NCBI GenBank assembly: GCA_020435885.1
Contig: JAGQYU010000216.1
Span: 1-17,415 of the forward strand
Direction of reading: 5' to 3'
DNA from: Flavobacteriaceae bacterium
GTDB taxonomy: Bacteria; Bacteroidota; Bacteroidia; Flavobacteriales; Flavobacteriaceae
Length of the DNA stretch: 17,415 nt
This document shows, one piece after another, positions 7,057-15,009 of the stretch. The first letter of the stretch is position 1. Each line of letters begins with the position of its first letter. The translations under genes and the position numbers were made by a program. The notes under the pieces were generated by a model that made no database searches, was not told where the DNA came from, and saw nothing but the letters and a program-made list of their open reading frames with translations.

Positions 7057-8517
7057 TTGAATACACTTAAGCAAAAATCAATTGATGGTATCATATGGAC
7101 TCTCACCGAAAAAGTAGGGCTCCAACTAATTAAAATCTTATTAGGTGTAGTTCTTGCCCGTTTGCTTACTCCAGAAGATTATGGTCTGATTGGTATGGTA
7201 ACGGTTTTTTTTGCTGTTTCTATTGTTTTTATCGATAGCGGTTTTGGAATGGCGTATATTCAGAAGCAAGATGCTACAGATACTGATGCAAGTACCATAT
7301 TCTATTTCAATTTAGTTATAAGTATTTTAATTTATATAATATTATACTTCTCCGCCCCTTATATTGCAACATTCTATAATCAAGAACAATTAGTACCTTT
7401 AGTAAGAGTAATGAGCTCGGTACTTGTATTGAATTCTTTTGGGATGATACAAGTAACTAAATTAAAGAAAGATGTAAATTTTAAAAAACAAACCCTTATT
7501 ATTCTTGTGAGTGCAGTAATTGCAACAATATGTGCAATAATAGCTGCTCTTAATAATTTTGGTGTTTGGAGTTTAGTAATTCAGGAAATAGTACGCTCTA
7601 TTGTTAGGATTTTAGGACTTTGGATATTTTATGGATGGAAACCTATGCTTACTTTCAGTTTTGCATCATTAAAATCATTATTCTCCTTCAGTTCATGGTC
7701 AATGCTAATAGGAATTATAAATACCGTTTTTGATAATATTTATGCACTAGTTATAGGAAAATTTTTCCCAGCTGCTCAACTTGGTTTCTATACTAAAGCA
7801 ACGCAATTTCAACGATTAATAACACAGCAAGCATCATCAGCCGTAGGGGCTGTCGCTTTTCCTGTAATGTCCAAAATTCAGCAGGAGTCTCAAGCACTTA
7901 AAAGTGCAGTTAAAAAATTTAGTCAGCATATCTTATTTTTTGTTGCTCCTTTCTCTGCGATTTTTATTGCAATAGCACATCCATTTTTTTTACTGCTACT
8001 TACAGAAAAATGGTTACCAATGGTCCCTTATTTCCAATTATTATTGGTTGCGGGAGTTTTTTACCCACTACATATGATTAATGTACAGTTTTTGAGTGCT
8101 ATTGGTAAAATCAAGTTAAATTTTAAGTTATCTCTACTTAAGAATGCATTAAGAGTTTTGAATATAATTGTAATGTATAGGTTTGGTGTTCTTTATATTA
8201 TTATTGGAGAAATCATCTTTTCTGTTTTGGCTTTAATCATTAATACTTATTATACTAAGCGAATAATAAACTATGGAATGTTCGATCAGCTTAAAGACAT
8301 CTCCTCTATTTTATTAACTTCAGCAATTTTGAGTATTGCCGGGATTTTTATGCTAGATAAAATTCCAAATGATTATGTAAAAGTAATTTCAGGAGCATTT
8401 TTTATTGGAAGTGCTTATATAGCTATTTTATATTTCATTGATAGAAAAATAGTAATGGATAATCTTGATATTATAAAGAATAAGCTTCCGATAGTAAAAA
8501 AAAATAAAAAGTTATGA
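7057..8517 (+). CDS. Wzx-type polysaccharide flippase (MOP superfamily, WzxC/TuaB-like)
   Basis: This 486-residue integral membrane protein would flip lipid-linked repeat units across the inner membrane. The N-terminal pattern is that of WzxC/TuaB flippases: LKQKSIDGIIWTLTEK (4-19), LARLLTPEDYGLIGM, then a DSGFG and IQKQDATD stretch, followed by alternating hydrophobic helices, about 12-14 in all. The start is TTG; no ATG occurs in frame until about residue 47, and starting later would remove the conserved N-terminus. The preceding gene ends 15 nt upstream in the same frame. The gene overlaps the next (sulfotransferase) by ATGA. Presence of this flippase with a Wzy-like protein downstream points to Wzx/Wzy-dependent assembly. 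Confidence 0.92.
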   Translation: MNTLKQKSIDGIIWTLTEKVGLQLIKILLGVVLARLLTPEDYGLIGMVTVFFAVSIVFIDSGFGMAYIQKQDATDTDASTIFYFNLVISILIYIILYFSAPYIATFYNQEQLVPLVRVMSSVLVLNSFGMIQVTKLKKDVNFKKQTLIILVSAVIATICAIIAALNNFGVWSLVIQEIVRSIVRILGLWIFYGWKPMLTFSFASLKSLFSFSSWSMLIGIINTVFDNIYALVIGKFFPAAQLGFYTKATQFQRLITQQASSAVGAVAFPVMSKIQQESQALKSAVKKFSQHILFFVAPFSAIFIAIAHPFFLLLLTEKWLPMVPYFQLLLVAGVFYPLHMINVQFLSAIGKIKLNFKLSLLKNALRVLNIIVMYRFGVLYIIIGEIIFSVLALIINTYYTKRIINYGMFDQLKDISSILLTSAILSIAGIFMLDKIPNDYVKVISGAFFIGSAYIAILYFIDRKIVMDNLDIIKNKLPIVKKNKKL

Positions 8518-9224
8518 AATTAGGCTTTGGCATAGATATTAAAAAAAAGAATATAATCAGAGCCTTAAAAAAGCCGTATTTTTATATTAAATCTTTTAAT
8601 AAACAAAAAGTATTTTGTATTGGATTAAATAAAACAGGAACTACTTCACTAGAAAAAGCCATGAAAGATTTTGGTTTTTTAGTTGGAGATCAAAGGCAGG
8701 GTGAATTATTGTTTCGTGATTGGGTGAAAAGAGATTTTAAACGCCTTGTTAAATATTGCAAAACAGCTGTTTTTTTTCAAGACTCCCCTTTTAGTCATCC
8801 CTACACTTTTATAGCAATAGATCAGTCTTTTCCAAATAGTAAATTCATTCTTACTGTCCGTGATAACCCGGAACAATGGTACAATTCGTTAATCAGGTTT
8901 CATGGCAAAATGTGGGGAAATGGAAATGTCCCCCCTACAGCAGAAGATCTTAAAAATGCAACTTATGTAAAAAAAGGGGAGCCATTTTATATTAGGATGC
9001 ATCTCGTAAATGTTACCGAAGATGATCCTTACAACAAAGAAGAGCTGATTGATTTCTATAATACACATAATAAAAATGTAATCGAATATTTCAGGTTCAG
9101 GCCCGATGATCTGTTGGTGATCAATGTAGCCGAACCTGGAGCTTTTAAAAAACTGACAACTTTTTTAAATATAAAATCAGATAAAACAGAATTTCCATGG
9201 GAAAATAAAACCGATGAAAAATAA
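8514..9224 (+). CDS. Sulfotransferase family protein (first of two)
   Basis: This 236-residue protein carries the sulfotransferase PAPS-binding P-loop GLNKTGTTSLEKAM (37-50), which holds the 5'-phosphosulfate loop, and the 3'-phosphate region FILTVRDNPEQWYNSL (111-126) with Arg116. The form of the loop and the spacing resemble the Sulfotransfer_4-like group, which moves sulfate from PAPS to an alcohol. There is no signal peptide or membrane helix, so it should act in the cytoplasm on a nucleotide sugar or lipid-linked oligosaccharide. It overlaps the flippase by 4 nt and the following aminotransferase by 11 nt, so it is firmly embedded in the operon. Local G+C is above that of most neighbours (26 of 60 bases at 8881-8940). 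The acceptor sugar cannot be told. Confidence 0.85.
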   Translation: MKLGFGIDIKKKNIIRALKKPYFYIKSFNKQKVFCIGLNKTGTTSLEKAMKDFGFLVGDQRQGELLFRDWVKRDFKRLVKYCKTAVFFQDSPFSHPYTFIAIDQSFPNSKFILTVRDNPEQWYNSLIRFHGKMWGNGNVPPTAEDLKNATYVKKGEPFYIRMHLVNVTEDDPYNKEELIDFYNTHNKNVIEYFRFRPDDLLVINVAEPGAFKKLTTFLNIKSDKTEFPWENKTDEK

Positions 9225-10344
9225 TAAAACTAAAAATAACGATGTTATTCTTGTCTCCCGTCCTACCTTACCCGACCTGAATGAATTTGTAAAGAGCCTT
9301 GAAATAATTTGGGAACGAAAATGGTTGACTAATAATGGCGAATTCCATAGGGAATTCGAAAGTGAGCTTGCAAAATTTTTAGGTGTTAAATATATATCAT
9401 TGTTCTCTAATGGTACTTTAGCACTTATATCAGCATTGCAAACACTTAGAATAACTGGCGAAGTAATTACGACGCCCTACTCTTTCGTTGCAACAACACA
9501 TGCTTTACATTGGAATGGAATAAAACCTGTTTTTGTAGATGTTGATCCAGTGTATGGAAATTTAGACCCTACGAAAATCGAAGCAGCTATTACTCCAAGA
9601 ACAACAGCAATTTTACCAGTACATGTTTATGGTAATCCTTGTAATGTTAAAGAAGTTGGGCAGATTGCGGATATCTACGGCCTCAAGGTAATTTATGATG
9701 CTGCACATGCATTCAACGTAAAAATAAATAATACTCCAATTCTAAATTACGGTGATTTATCAGTACTTAGTTTTCATGCAACGAAAACTTTTAATACGAT
9801 TGAAGGAGGAGCAATAGTTTGTAATGATGAGAAGACTAAGATGAGGATTGATTACTTGAAAAATTTTGGATTTGCAGGCGAAACTACTGTGGTTGCACCG
9901 GGAATTAATGCTAAAATGAATGAAATACAGGCAGCATACGGATTACTTCAGTTAAAGTCTTTTGAAGGACTTACAGAAAAAAGAAAGAAAATGGCAAATC
10001 ATTATAAGAAATTACTAAAGGATATTAAAGGTATAAGAGTATTAAATGATATGGAAAACGTAGAACATAACTATTCTTATTTTCCGATTTTTGTTGATAA
10101 GAGCTATCCGTTAGAACGAGATGCCTTGTACGCTTTGCTAAAAGAAAATGGAATCCATGGGCGAAGATATTTCTATCCACTAATAAGTGAGTTTCCTACA
10201 TATAAAGGTTTATCATCTTCAAATCCAGAAAATATTCCTATAGCTTCCAAAATGACTAATCAGGTTATTTGTCTACCAATTTATCCTGATCTTGAGTTAG
10301 AGGTTATAGAAAAGATTGTAACCATAATAAAGAACTCCTCATGA
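9214..10344 (+). CDS. DegT/DnrJ/EryC1/StrS aminotransferase, VioA-like
   Basis: This 376-residue PLP enzyme is a second, clearly different sugar aminotransferase. SNGTLALISALQ (65-76), TTPYSFVATTHA (86-97), VYGNPCNV (138-145), YDAAHAF with Asp162, and SFHATKTFNTIEGGAI (186-201) with Schiff-base Lys191 are visible. The FHATKxFNTxEGGAI form is typical of VioA-like enzymes that aminate dTDP-4-keto-6-deoxyglucose to dTDP-Qui4N. It lacks the CYGDGG form I associate with WlbC/WbpE enzymes. No RmlA or RmlB is in the window, so the keto sugar would come from genes elsewhere. It overlaps the upstream sulfotransferase by 11 nt and the downstream WbqC-family gene by 4 nt. That link to WbqC fits a glycyl- or acyl-modified amino sugar. 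The exact substrate is inferred. Confidence 0.87.
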   Translation: MKNNKTKNNDVILVSRPTLPDLNEFVKSLEIIWERKWLTNNGEFHREFESELAKFLGVKYISLFSNGTLALISALQTLRITGEVITTPYSFVATTHALHWNGIKPVFVDVDPVYGNLDPTKIEAAITPRTTAILPVHVYGNPCNVKEVGQIADIYGLKVIYDAAHAFNVKINNTPILNYGDLSVLSFHATKTFNTIEGGAIVCNDEKTKMRIDYLKNFGFAGETTVVAPGINAKMNEIQAAYGLLQLKSFEGLTEKRKKMANHYKKLLKDIKGIRVLNDMENVEHNYSYFPIFVDKSYPLERDALYALLKENGIHGRRYFYPLISEFPTYKGLSSSNPENIPIASKMTNQVICLPIYPDLELEVIEKIVTIIKNSS

Positions 10345-11057
10345 GAATCGCAATAATGCAACCTTATTTGTTTCCTTATCTTGGATATTTTCAACTTATT
10401 AAGAATGTTGATATTTTTGGTATTGGAGATGATGTTCAATATATTAAAAGCGGATGGATAAATAGAAACAGAATACTATCTAATGGAGAACCTTATATGT
10501 TCACTTTTCCGGTAAAGAAAGATTCATCATTTAAGATTATTAAGGAACGTTATTTCGACGAAAGTTTTAGTTCATATAAAGATAAGTTTTTAAGGGTTTT
10601 AGACCATAGTTATAAGAAAGCTCCATTTTATAATGAAACATTAAAGTTATTGGAGGAAATTTTTAGTAATAATGAAAGTAATGTTTCAAAGTTTATTGAA
10701 AATCACTTAAAAATTATTTGCAAGCATATAAATATAAGTACTCCATTTTTAAGCTCTTCCGATTGGACTATTGATCATCAAGACGATTTTAGTGTTGAAG
10801 AACGTGTAATCAAAAAATTAGAAAAGTTGAAAAGAATTGGTATTACACACTTTATTAATCCTATAGGAGGAAATGAATTATATACTAAAGAATTTTTCGA
10901 AAAAAGTGGAGTTAAGCTAAGCTTTCTTGAGTGTACAGATATACCCTATAAACAATTTGATTATGAATTTATACCAAAACTATCAATTATAGATGTATTG
11001 ATGTTTAATTCAGTTGATGAAATACAGGGATTATTAAATTGTTTTAATCTAAAATGA
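10341..11057 (+). CDS. WbqC-family protein (copy 1)
   Basis: This 238-residue protein has the signature N-terminus QPYLFPYLGYFQL (7-19), then DDVQYIKSGWINRNRIL, YKKAPFYN, NPIGGNELYTKEFF and the C-terminal KLSIIDVLMFNS. The WbqC family is found in O-antigen clusters, often beside VioA-like aminotransferases. The name comes from clusters whose O-antigen has a 4-(N-acetylglycyl)amino sugar (Shigella dysenteriae 7 / E. coli O121, from memory), so a role in aminoacylating the amino sugar has been suggested; I know of no firm biochemical proof. It overlaps the aminotransferase before it and the sulfotransferase after it by 4 nt each. A second, diverged copy lies at 12588. Where most members read YDDV this copy has GDDV. 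It has no signal peptide, so it should be cytoplasmic. Confidence 0.87.
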   Translation: MRIAIMQPYLFPYLGYFQLIKNVDIFGIGDDVQYIKSGWINRNRILSNGEPYMFTFPVKKDSSFKIIKERYFDESFSSYKDKFLRVLDHSYKKAPFYNETLKLLEEIFSNNESNVSKFIENHLKIICKHINISTPFLSSSDWTIDHQDDFSVEERVIKKLEKLKRIGITHFINPIGGNELYTKEFFEKSGVKLSFLECTDIPYKQFDYEFIPKLSIIDVLMFNSVDEIQGLLNCFNLK

Positions 11058-11863
11058 TTAAGAGAATAGCTATTCATAGTGTACCTCGCTCGGGCTCATC
11101 ATGGTTAGGCCAGATATTTAACAGTTCACCTCAAGTTAATTTTAAATTTCAGCCTTTATTCTCATATGCTTTTAAAGATGCACTAAACCTAAATAGCACA
11201 AAAAATGAAATAGTTTCTTTTTTTGAGCAAATTGCATCTAGTGAAGATGATTTTTTAAATTGTAAATCATTTATTAAATCAGGGAAATATCCTAAGTTTA
11301 GTAAACTGAAAGAATACACGAGTATAGTTTATAAAGAAGTAAGATATCATCATTTATTAAAAAATTTAATGATGAATGATGATGAGCTTCTTGTGATTGG
11401 GCTTATACGTAACCCAAAAGGAGTCATTAACTCTTGGTTGCAAGCCCCTCGAGAGTTTAAAAAGGGGTTAGAATGGGATGAGGATGAAGAATGGTTAAGA
11501 GCCCCCAAAAAAAACCTGAATAAACAGGAAGAATTTAATGGCTTTTTGAAATGGGTAGAGTGCCTTAGAATTTTCGAATATTTGAATAAAAATTATCCCA
11601 ATCGTTTTATACAAATACATTATGATGATCTGCTTGAAAACACAGAAGATTTGGTTCATCATATTTTTGATCGATGTGAAATTCCTTGGAATGATCAAAC
11701 TGAAAACTTTATAAACAACAGTAGAGCTAAAGAAGTAGAAGACGCTTATTCGGTTTTTAAGAAGAGAAAAGTTGATGATGTATGGAAAGATGAACTTGAT
11801 AATTCTATTGTAGATTACATAGATTCCTTTTTAACTAAAAATAGTTTAGAAAAATTTATTTAA
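11054..11863 (+). CDS. Sulfotransferase family protein (second of two)
   Basis: This 269-residue protein has a different sulfotransferase P-loop, HSVPRSGSSWLGQIF (8-22), of the type seen in Sulfotransfer_1/3 enzymes, and a 3'-phosphate segment GLIRNPKGVINSWLQ (116-130) with Arg119. It should transfer sulfate from PAPS. It has no recognisable membrane helix. The sequence is unlike the sulfotransferase at 8514 outside these motifs, so the two are not recent duplicates and probably modify different positions. The gene overlaps the preceding WbqC-family gene by 4 nt and is followed 15 nt later by an acyltransferase, inside the amino-sugar decoration block. The acceptor is unknown. A related fold is used by some non-sulfating enzymes, so activity is likely but not certain. 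Confidence 0.82.
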   Translation: MIKRIAIHSVPRSGSSWLGQIFNSSPQVNFKFQPLFSYAFKDALNLNSTKNEIVSFFEQIASSEDDFLNCKSFIKSGKYPKFSKLKEYTSIVYKEVRYHHLLKNLMMNDDELLVIGLIRNPKGVINSWLQAPREFKKGLEWDEDEEWLRAPKKNLNKQEEFNGFLKWVECLRIFEYLNKNYPNRFIQIHYDDLLENTEDLVHHIFDRCEIPWNDQTENFINNSRAKEVEDAYSVFKKRKVDDVWKDELDNSIVDYIDSFLTKNSLEKFI

Positions 11864-11878
11864 TGATTAAATATACGT

Positions 11879-12547
11879 ATGGCTAAAGTAATAATATTCG
11901 GATTAAGAGATCTAGCTGAGTTGGCTCACTATTATTTAAATGTAGATTCTGAGCACGAAGTAGTAGCATTTAGTGTGAATTATGATTATCTACCTAAAGA
12001 AAGACTCTTTAAATCATTACCCATAATACCTTTTGAAGAAGTGGTAGATAAATACCCAACTACAGATTATAAATTTCTAGCACCAATGGCATCTCTTAAA
12101 ATGAATACTCTTAGAGAACAAGTATATTATGCTATTAAAGAGAAAGGGTATGATATGATAAGCTATATAAGTAGTAAGGCAAATGTTTATGAGAATGTTT
12201 CTATTGGAGAAAATTGTTTTATTCAAGCTGGAACAACGTTACAACCATTTACAAAAGTTGGTAATAATGTTGTTATGTGGAGTAACAATTCTTTAGGGCA
12301 TCATGGAGAGATAAAAGATCATGTAACGCTGGCCGCACAAGTAGCCATTGCGGGAAGATGTTCAATAGGCGAAAATTCATTTTTAGGAACCAATTCAACA
12401 ATTAGAAACGGAACGGTTTTAGCTAAAGGCACATTAGTAGGTATTGGAAGTGTAATTACCAACAATACAGAAGAGTGGAGTGTATATATGGGAAATCCAG
12501 CTAGAAGAATTGGAAAGAATATCAGCAAGTCGATATTGCATATATAG
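11879..12547 (+). CDS. Sugar acyltransferase with left-handed beta-helix (NeuD/PglD-like family)
   Basis: This 222-residue protein has an N-terminal Rossmann-like half (VIIFGLRDLAELAHYYL, 4-20) and a C-terminal hexapeptide-repeat beta-helix from about residue 100, with repeats such as VSIGEN, TKVGNN, CSIGEN. NNSLGHHGEIKDHV (136-149) holds His141, which aligns with the catalytic base of PglD-like N-acetyltransferases, and the protein ends with the YMGNPARRIG cap. Such enzymes form trimers and transfer acetyl or another acyl group from CoA to an amino (or hydroxyl) group of a nucleotide sugar. The usual glycine-rich GxGGH start is replaced by GLRDLAE, as in a common subfamily from polysaccharide clusters. 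Lying between the two WbqC genes, it may N-acylate the sugar aminated by the VioA-like enzyme. Confidence 0.87.
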   Translation: MAKVIIFGLRDLAELAHYYLNVDSEHEVVAFSVNYDYLPKERLFKSLPIIPFEEVVDKYPTTDYKFLAPMASLKMNTLREQVYYAIKEKGYDMISYISSKANVYENVSIGENCFIQAGTTLQPFTKVGNNVVMWSNNSLGHHGEIKDHVTLAAQVAIAGRCSIGENSFLGTNSTIRNGTVLAKGTLVGIGSVITNNTEEWSVYMGNPARRIGKNISKSILHI

Positions 12548-12587
12548 ATTCCTAAGTTAGCCAAAAGTACCTTTAAGATTATTTGAT

Positions 12588-13295
12588 TTGAAAGCAGCAA
12601 TAGTACAACCTTATATATTTCCTTATGTTGGATATTTTCAACTAGTTAATGCTGTTGATTTATTTGTTTTTTATGATGATGTTCATTTTATAAATAGAGG
12701 ATGGATACATAGAAATCATATTCTTGTAAATGGAACATCATTCTTATTTTCTATACCATGTGCCAAGAAATCTCAGAATAAACTTATTAATGAAATTAAG
12801 GTAAAAAATAGTGAAAAACACATAGAGAAATTAATACATACAGTTAAAGAACAATATAAAAGAGCACCTTTTTATAATGATGTTTATCCTATGGTTGAAA
12901 GAACCTTATTACTCATGGATAAAGATATTACCATTTCAGAAATGGCAATACGAAGCGTTAAAGAAGTGTGCGATTACCTTGGTATAGAAAAAAAATTTGT
13001 AGTAAGTTCTGAAACGTATTTTGATTCGAGAAGTTTATCCCGTGATGAGAGAATTATTTCGATTTGTAATGAATGCGGGGCCACTGACTATATTAACCCT
13101 ATAGGTGGCCAGGAGTTGTATTGTAAGAAATTTTTTAAAGACAGAGGTATAAGACTCAATTTTTTAGAAAGTCAACCTTTTAGATACAAACAATTTAAGA
13201 ATGAATTTGTTCCTAATTTATCAATTATAGATGTATTAATGTTTAATTCAATTGATATGACAAAGAAGATATTAAACAACTATAAACTCTTATGA
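12588..13295 (+). CDS. WbqC-family protein (copy 2)
   Basis: This 235-residue protein is a second WbqC-family member: QPYIFPYVGYFQL (7-19), YDDVHFINRGWIHRN, YKRAPFYN, NPIGGQELYCKKFF and NLSIIDVLMFNS. A TTG start is chosen because the conserved family N-terminus begins right there (KAAIVQPY) and no in-frame ATG lies close by. The 40-nt gap before it is the longest inside the operon and holds nothing I recognise. It overlaps the methyltransferase after it by 4 nt. It is homologous over its length to the copy at 10341, with similar DNA at both ends but a diverged middle, so the two probably act on different groups or in successive steps. Its molecular function is not established. Confidence 0.86.
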   Translation: MKAAIVQPYIFPYVGYFQLVNAVDLFVFYDDVHFINRGWIHRNHILVNGTSFLFSIPCAKKSQNKLINEIKVKNSEKHIEKLIHTVKEQYKRAPFYNDVYPMVERTLLLMDKDITISEMAIRSVKEVCDYLGIEKKFVVSSETYFDSRSLSRDERIISICNECGATDYINPIGGQELYCKKFFKDRGIRLNFLESQPFRYKQFKNEFVPNLSIIDVLMFNSIDMTKKILNNYKLL

Positions 13296-13939
13296 AGATT
13301 TATGAAAAAATAATTAAACATTATGAAACATGTCTTGATACGTATGGAGACAGTCATTTAGGGGTTGATTGGCCTAACCCGAAAGATGCAATAACAAGAT
13401 ATGAAGTAATGTTAGATATTATCTCGATTAATAAAGTTTTAAATAAATCAATTAGTCTTCTTGATTTCGGTTGCGGAACATCTCATTTATTTGATTATAT
13501 TATAAACAAAAAATTAAATCAAATAAAATATTCTGGGCTTGACATATCTGATAAATTCATTAATTTTTCTAAGAATAAATATCCAGAAACTCCATTTTAT
13601 TTAGGGGATATTCTAGACTCAAATTTTGAATTTCCTAAGCATGATTATATTGTGATGAATGGAGTGTTTACTGAAAAAAGGAGTCTTACTTTTGACCAGA
13701 TGTGGAATTATTTTACCGAGGTTCTGGAAAAGGTATTTTTAAAGTCAAATAAAGGTATTGCATTTAATGTTATGTCAAAAAATGTTGATTGGGAAAGAGA
13801 TGACCTGTTCCACGTTTCAATAGACAGACTTTCAAAGTTTATGTGCGATAATCTTTCTAGAAACTTCATAATTAGAAATGATTATGGATTATATGAATAT
13901 ACTGTATATCTATTTAAAGATATAAATAATAAATTCTGA
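13292..13939 (+). CDS. Class I SAM-dependent methyltransferase
   Basis: This 215-residue protein has the Rossmann methyltransferase motif I LLDFGCGTSHLFDYI (56-70), an acidic motif II region near SGLDIS (81-86), GDI at 105-107 after the third strand, and a motif IV-like DYIVMNGVF (118-126). GVDWPN at 24-29 lies in a helical cap that probably helps substrate binding. It should move a methyl group from S-adenosylmethionine to a small acceptor in the cytoplasm. It starts within the stop codon of the second WbqC gene (ATGA), the last of the decoration block before the glycosyltransferases. The acceptor could be a sugar hydroxyl or part of an N-acyl group added by the neighbouring enzymes; nothing in the sequence decides. 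Confidence 0.83.
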   Translation: MKIYEKIIKHYETCLDTYGDSHLGVDWPNPKDAITRYEVMLDIISINKVLNKSISLLDFGCGTSHLFDYIINKKLNQIKYSGLDISDKFINFSKNKYPETPFYLGDILDSNFEFPKHDYIVMNGVFTEKRSLTFDQMWNYFTEVLEKVFLKSNKGIAFNVMSKNVDWERDDLFHVSIDRLSKFMCDNLSRNFIIRNDYGLYEYTVYLFKDINNKF

Positions 13940-13953
13940 TAGTAATATAATAT

Positions 13954-15009
13954 ATGTTCAGTAGAGAGCAATTTCTAGAAAAATATCTGAAAGTACCTGT
14001 AATTGAGGTTGAAAACGATGTTGCAAAGAATCCATTGGTCTCTGTTTGTGTCCAAACGTATAACCAACAAGATTTTATTTCGCAGTGCTTAGATGGGATT
14101 TTAGAACAAAAAACCAATTTTGATTTTGAAATCCTTGTTGGAGAAGATGAGTCTTCAGACAATACACGTGCCGTTTGCCTTGATTATGCTGCTAGGTATC
14201 CAGATAGATTAAGACTTTTCTTACATTCAAGAGAAAACAATATCGAAGTCTATGGTAAACCTACATCGCATTTCAATTTCAAATATAATATGTATAGCGC
14301 AAGAGGAAAATATATTGCCATCTGTGAAGGTGATGATTTTTGGAATAATCCACTCAAGCTTCAAAATCAGGTCAATTTTTTAGAACAAAATAAAGAATAT
14401 GGTTTGGTTTATACTGATGTTAATCTTCTTACTGGAAATGAAAATAAAAAAATTGAGGGAGATGACAGATTGAAAAATTTTGAAAAGAGATATGACCGAA
14501 TCAAAGAAAGGCAACGCACGGGCCACGTTTTCTGGGATCTTCTTGAAAAGAACTCAGTAAATACATTGACAGTCTGCACTTCAAGAGATTTGATAATAGA
14601 CTATATAAATAGATTTTCTAAAGAATTATTTGCGTACGACCATCGGCTTTGGCTGCATGTGGCTACATATCGCAAAATAAAATTTATTGATGAAAAGTGG
14701 GGAACATATAGAATATTAGACCAGGGAATTAGTAATTCAAGTGGATTCTTTAATAAGAGAACACCGCTAGCAAAGCAATCAGCCTTAATCAATTATTTGT
14801 CAGAAACTAATTTCAATTATAAGAAAATTGATAAAGTTATTTTTCCGAAAATTGTTTATGGAATTTTAAAAAATAAAGATATTAATAAAGAGGAAAAAAC
14901 GCCTATAACCTCAATTTTAAAATCTCACCCTAAGTTATTGTTGATTATAGTAATTTGGAGGTACAAACGATTAGTTTCAAAACTTAAGAAAATACTTTTT
15001 AATGGATAA
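13954..15009 (+). CDS. Family 2 glycosyltransferase (GT-A fold)
   Basis: This 351-residue enzyme has a GT2 catalytic domain starting near residue 28: LVSVCVQTYNQQDFI (28-42), ILVGEDESSDNTR (60-72), and EGDDFW (125-130), which takes the place of the metal-binding DxD motif. The C-terminal third is basic and ends in a hydrophobic then Lys-rich segment (ILKSHPKLLLIIVIWRYKR), which may lie on the inner membrane. It would add one sugar to the undecaprenyl-linked repeat unit on the cytoplasmic side. It starts 14 nt after the methyltransferase and overlaps the polymerase gene by 8 nt. Donor and linkage are unknown. Confidence 0.88.
   Translation: MFSREQFLEKYLKVPVIEVENDVAKNPLVSVCVQTYNQQDFISQCLDGILEQKTNFDFEILVGEDESSDNTRAVCLDYAARYPDRLRLFLHSRENNIEVYGKPTSHFNFKYNMYSARGKYIAICEGDDFWNNPLKLQNQVNFLEQNKEYGLVYTDVNLLTGNENKKIEGDDRLKNFEKRYDRIKERQRTGHVFWDLLEKNSVNTLTVCTSRDLIIDYINRFSKELFAYDHRLWLHVATYRKIKFIDEKWGTYRILDQGISNSSGFFNKRTPLAKQSALINYLSETNFNYKKIDKVIFPKIVYGILKNKDINKEEKTPITSILKSHPKLLLIIVIWRYKRLVSKLKKILFNG

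Noticed and set aside
12319..12600. Antisense open frame of 93 codons across the end of the acyltransferase gene
   Set aside because: It overlaps the conserved beta-helix coding region and the start of the WbqC gene, resembles no family, and is a complementary-strand shadow.
13914..14162. Antisense open frame spanning the methyltransferase/GT2 junction
   Set aside because: It covers the conserved N-terminal motif of the glycosyltransferase on the other strand, and has no domain or promoter support. The antisense frames at 2162, 11495, 14601 and 15391 were set aside for the same reason.
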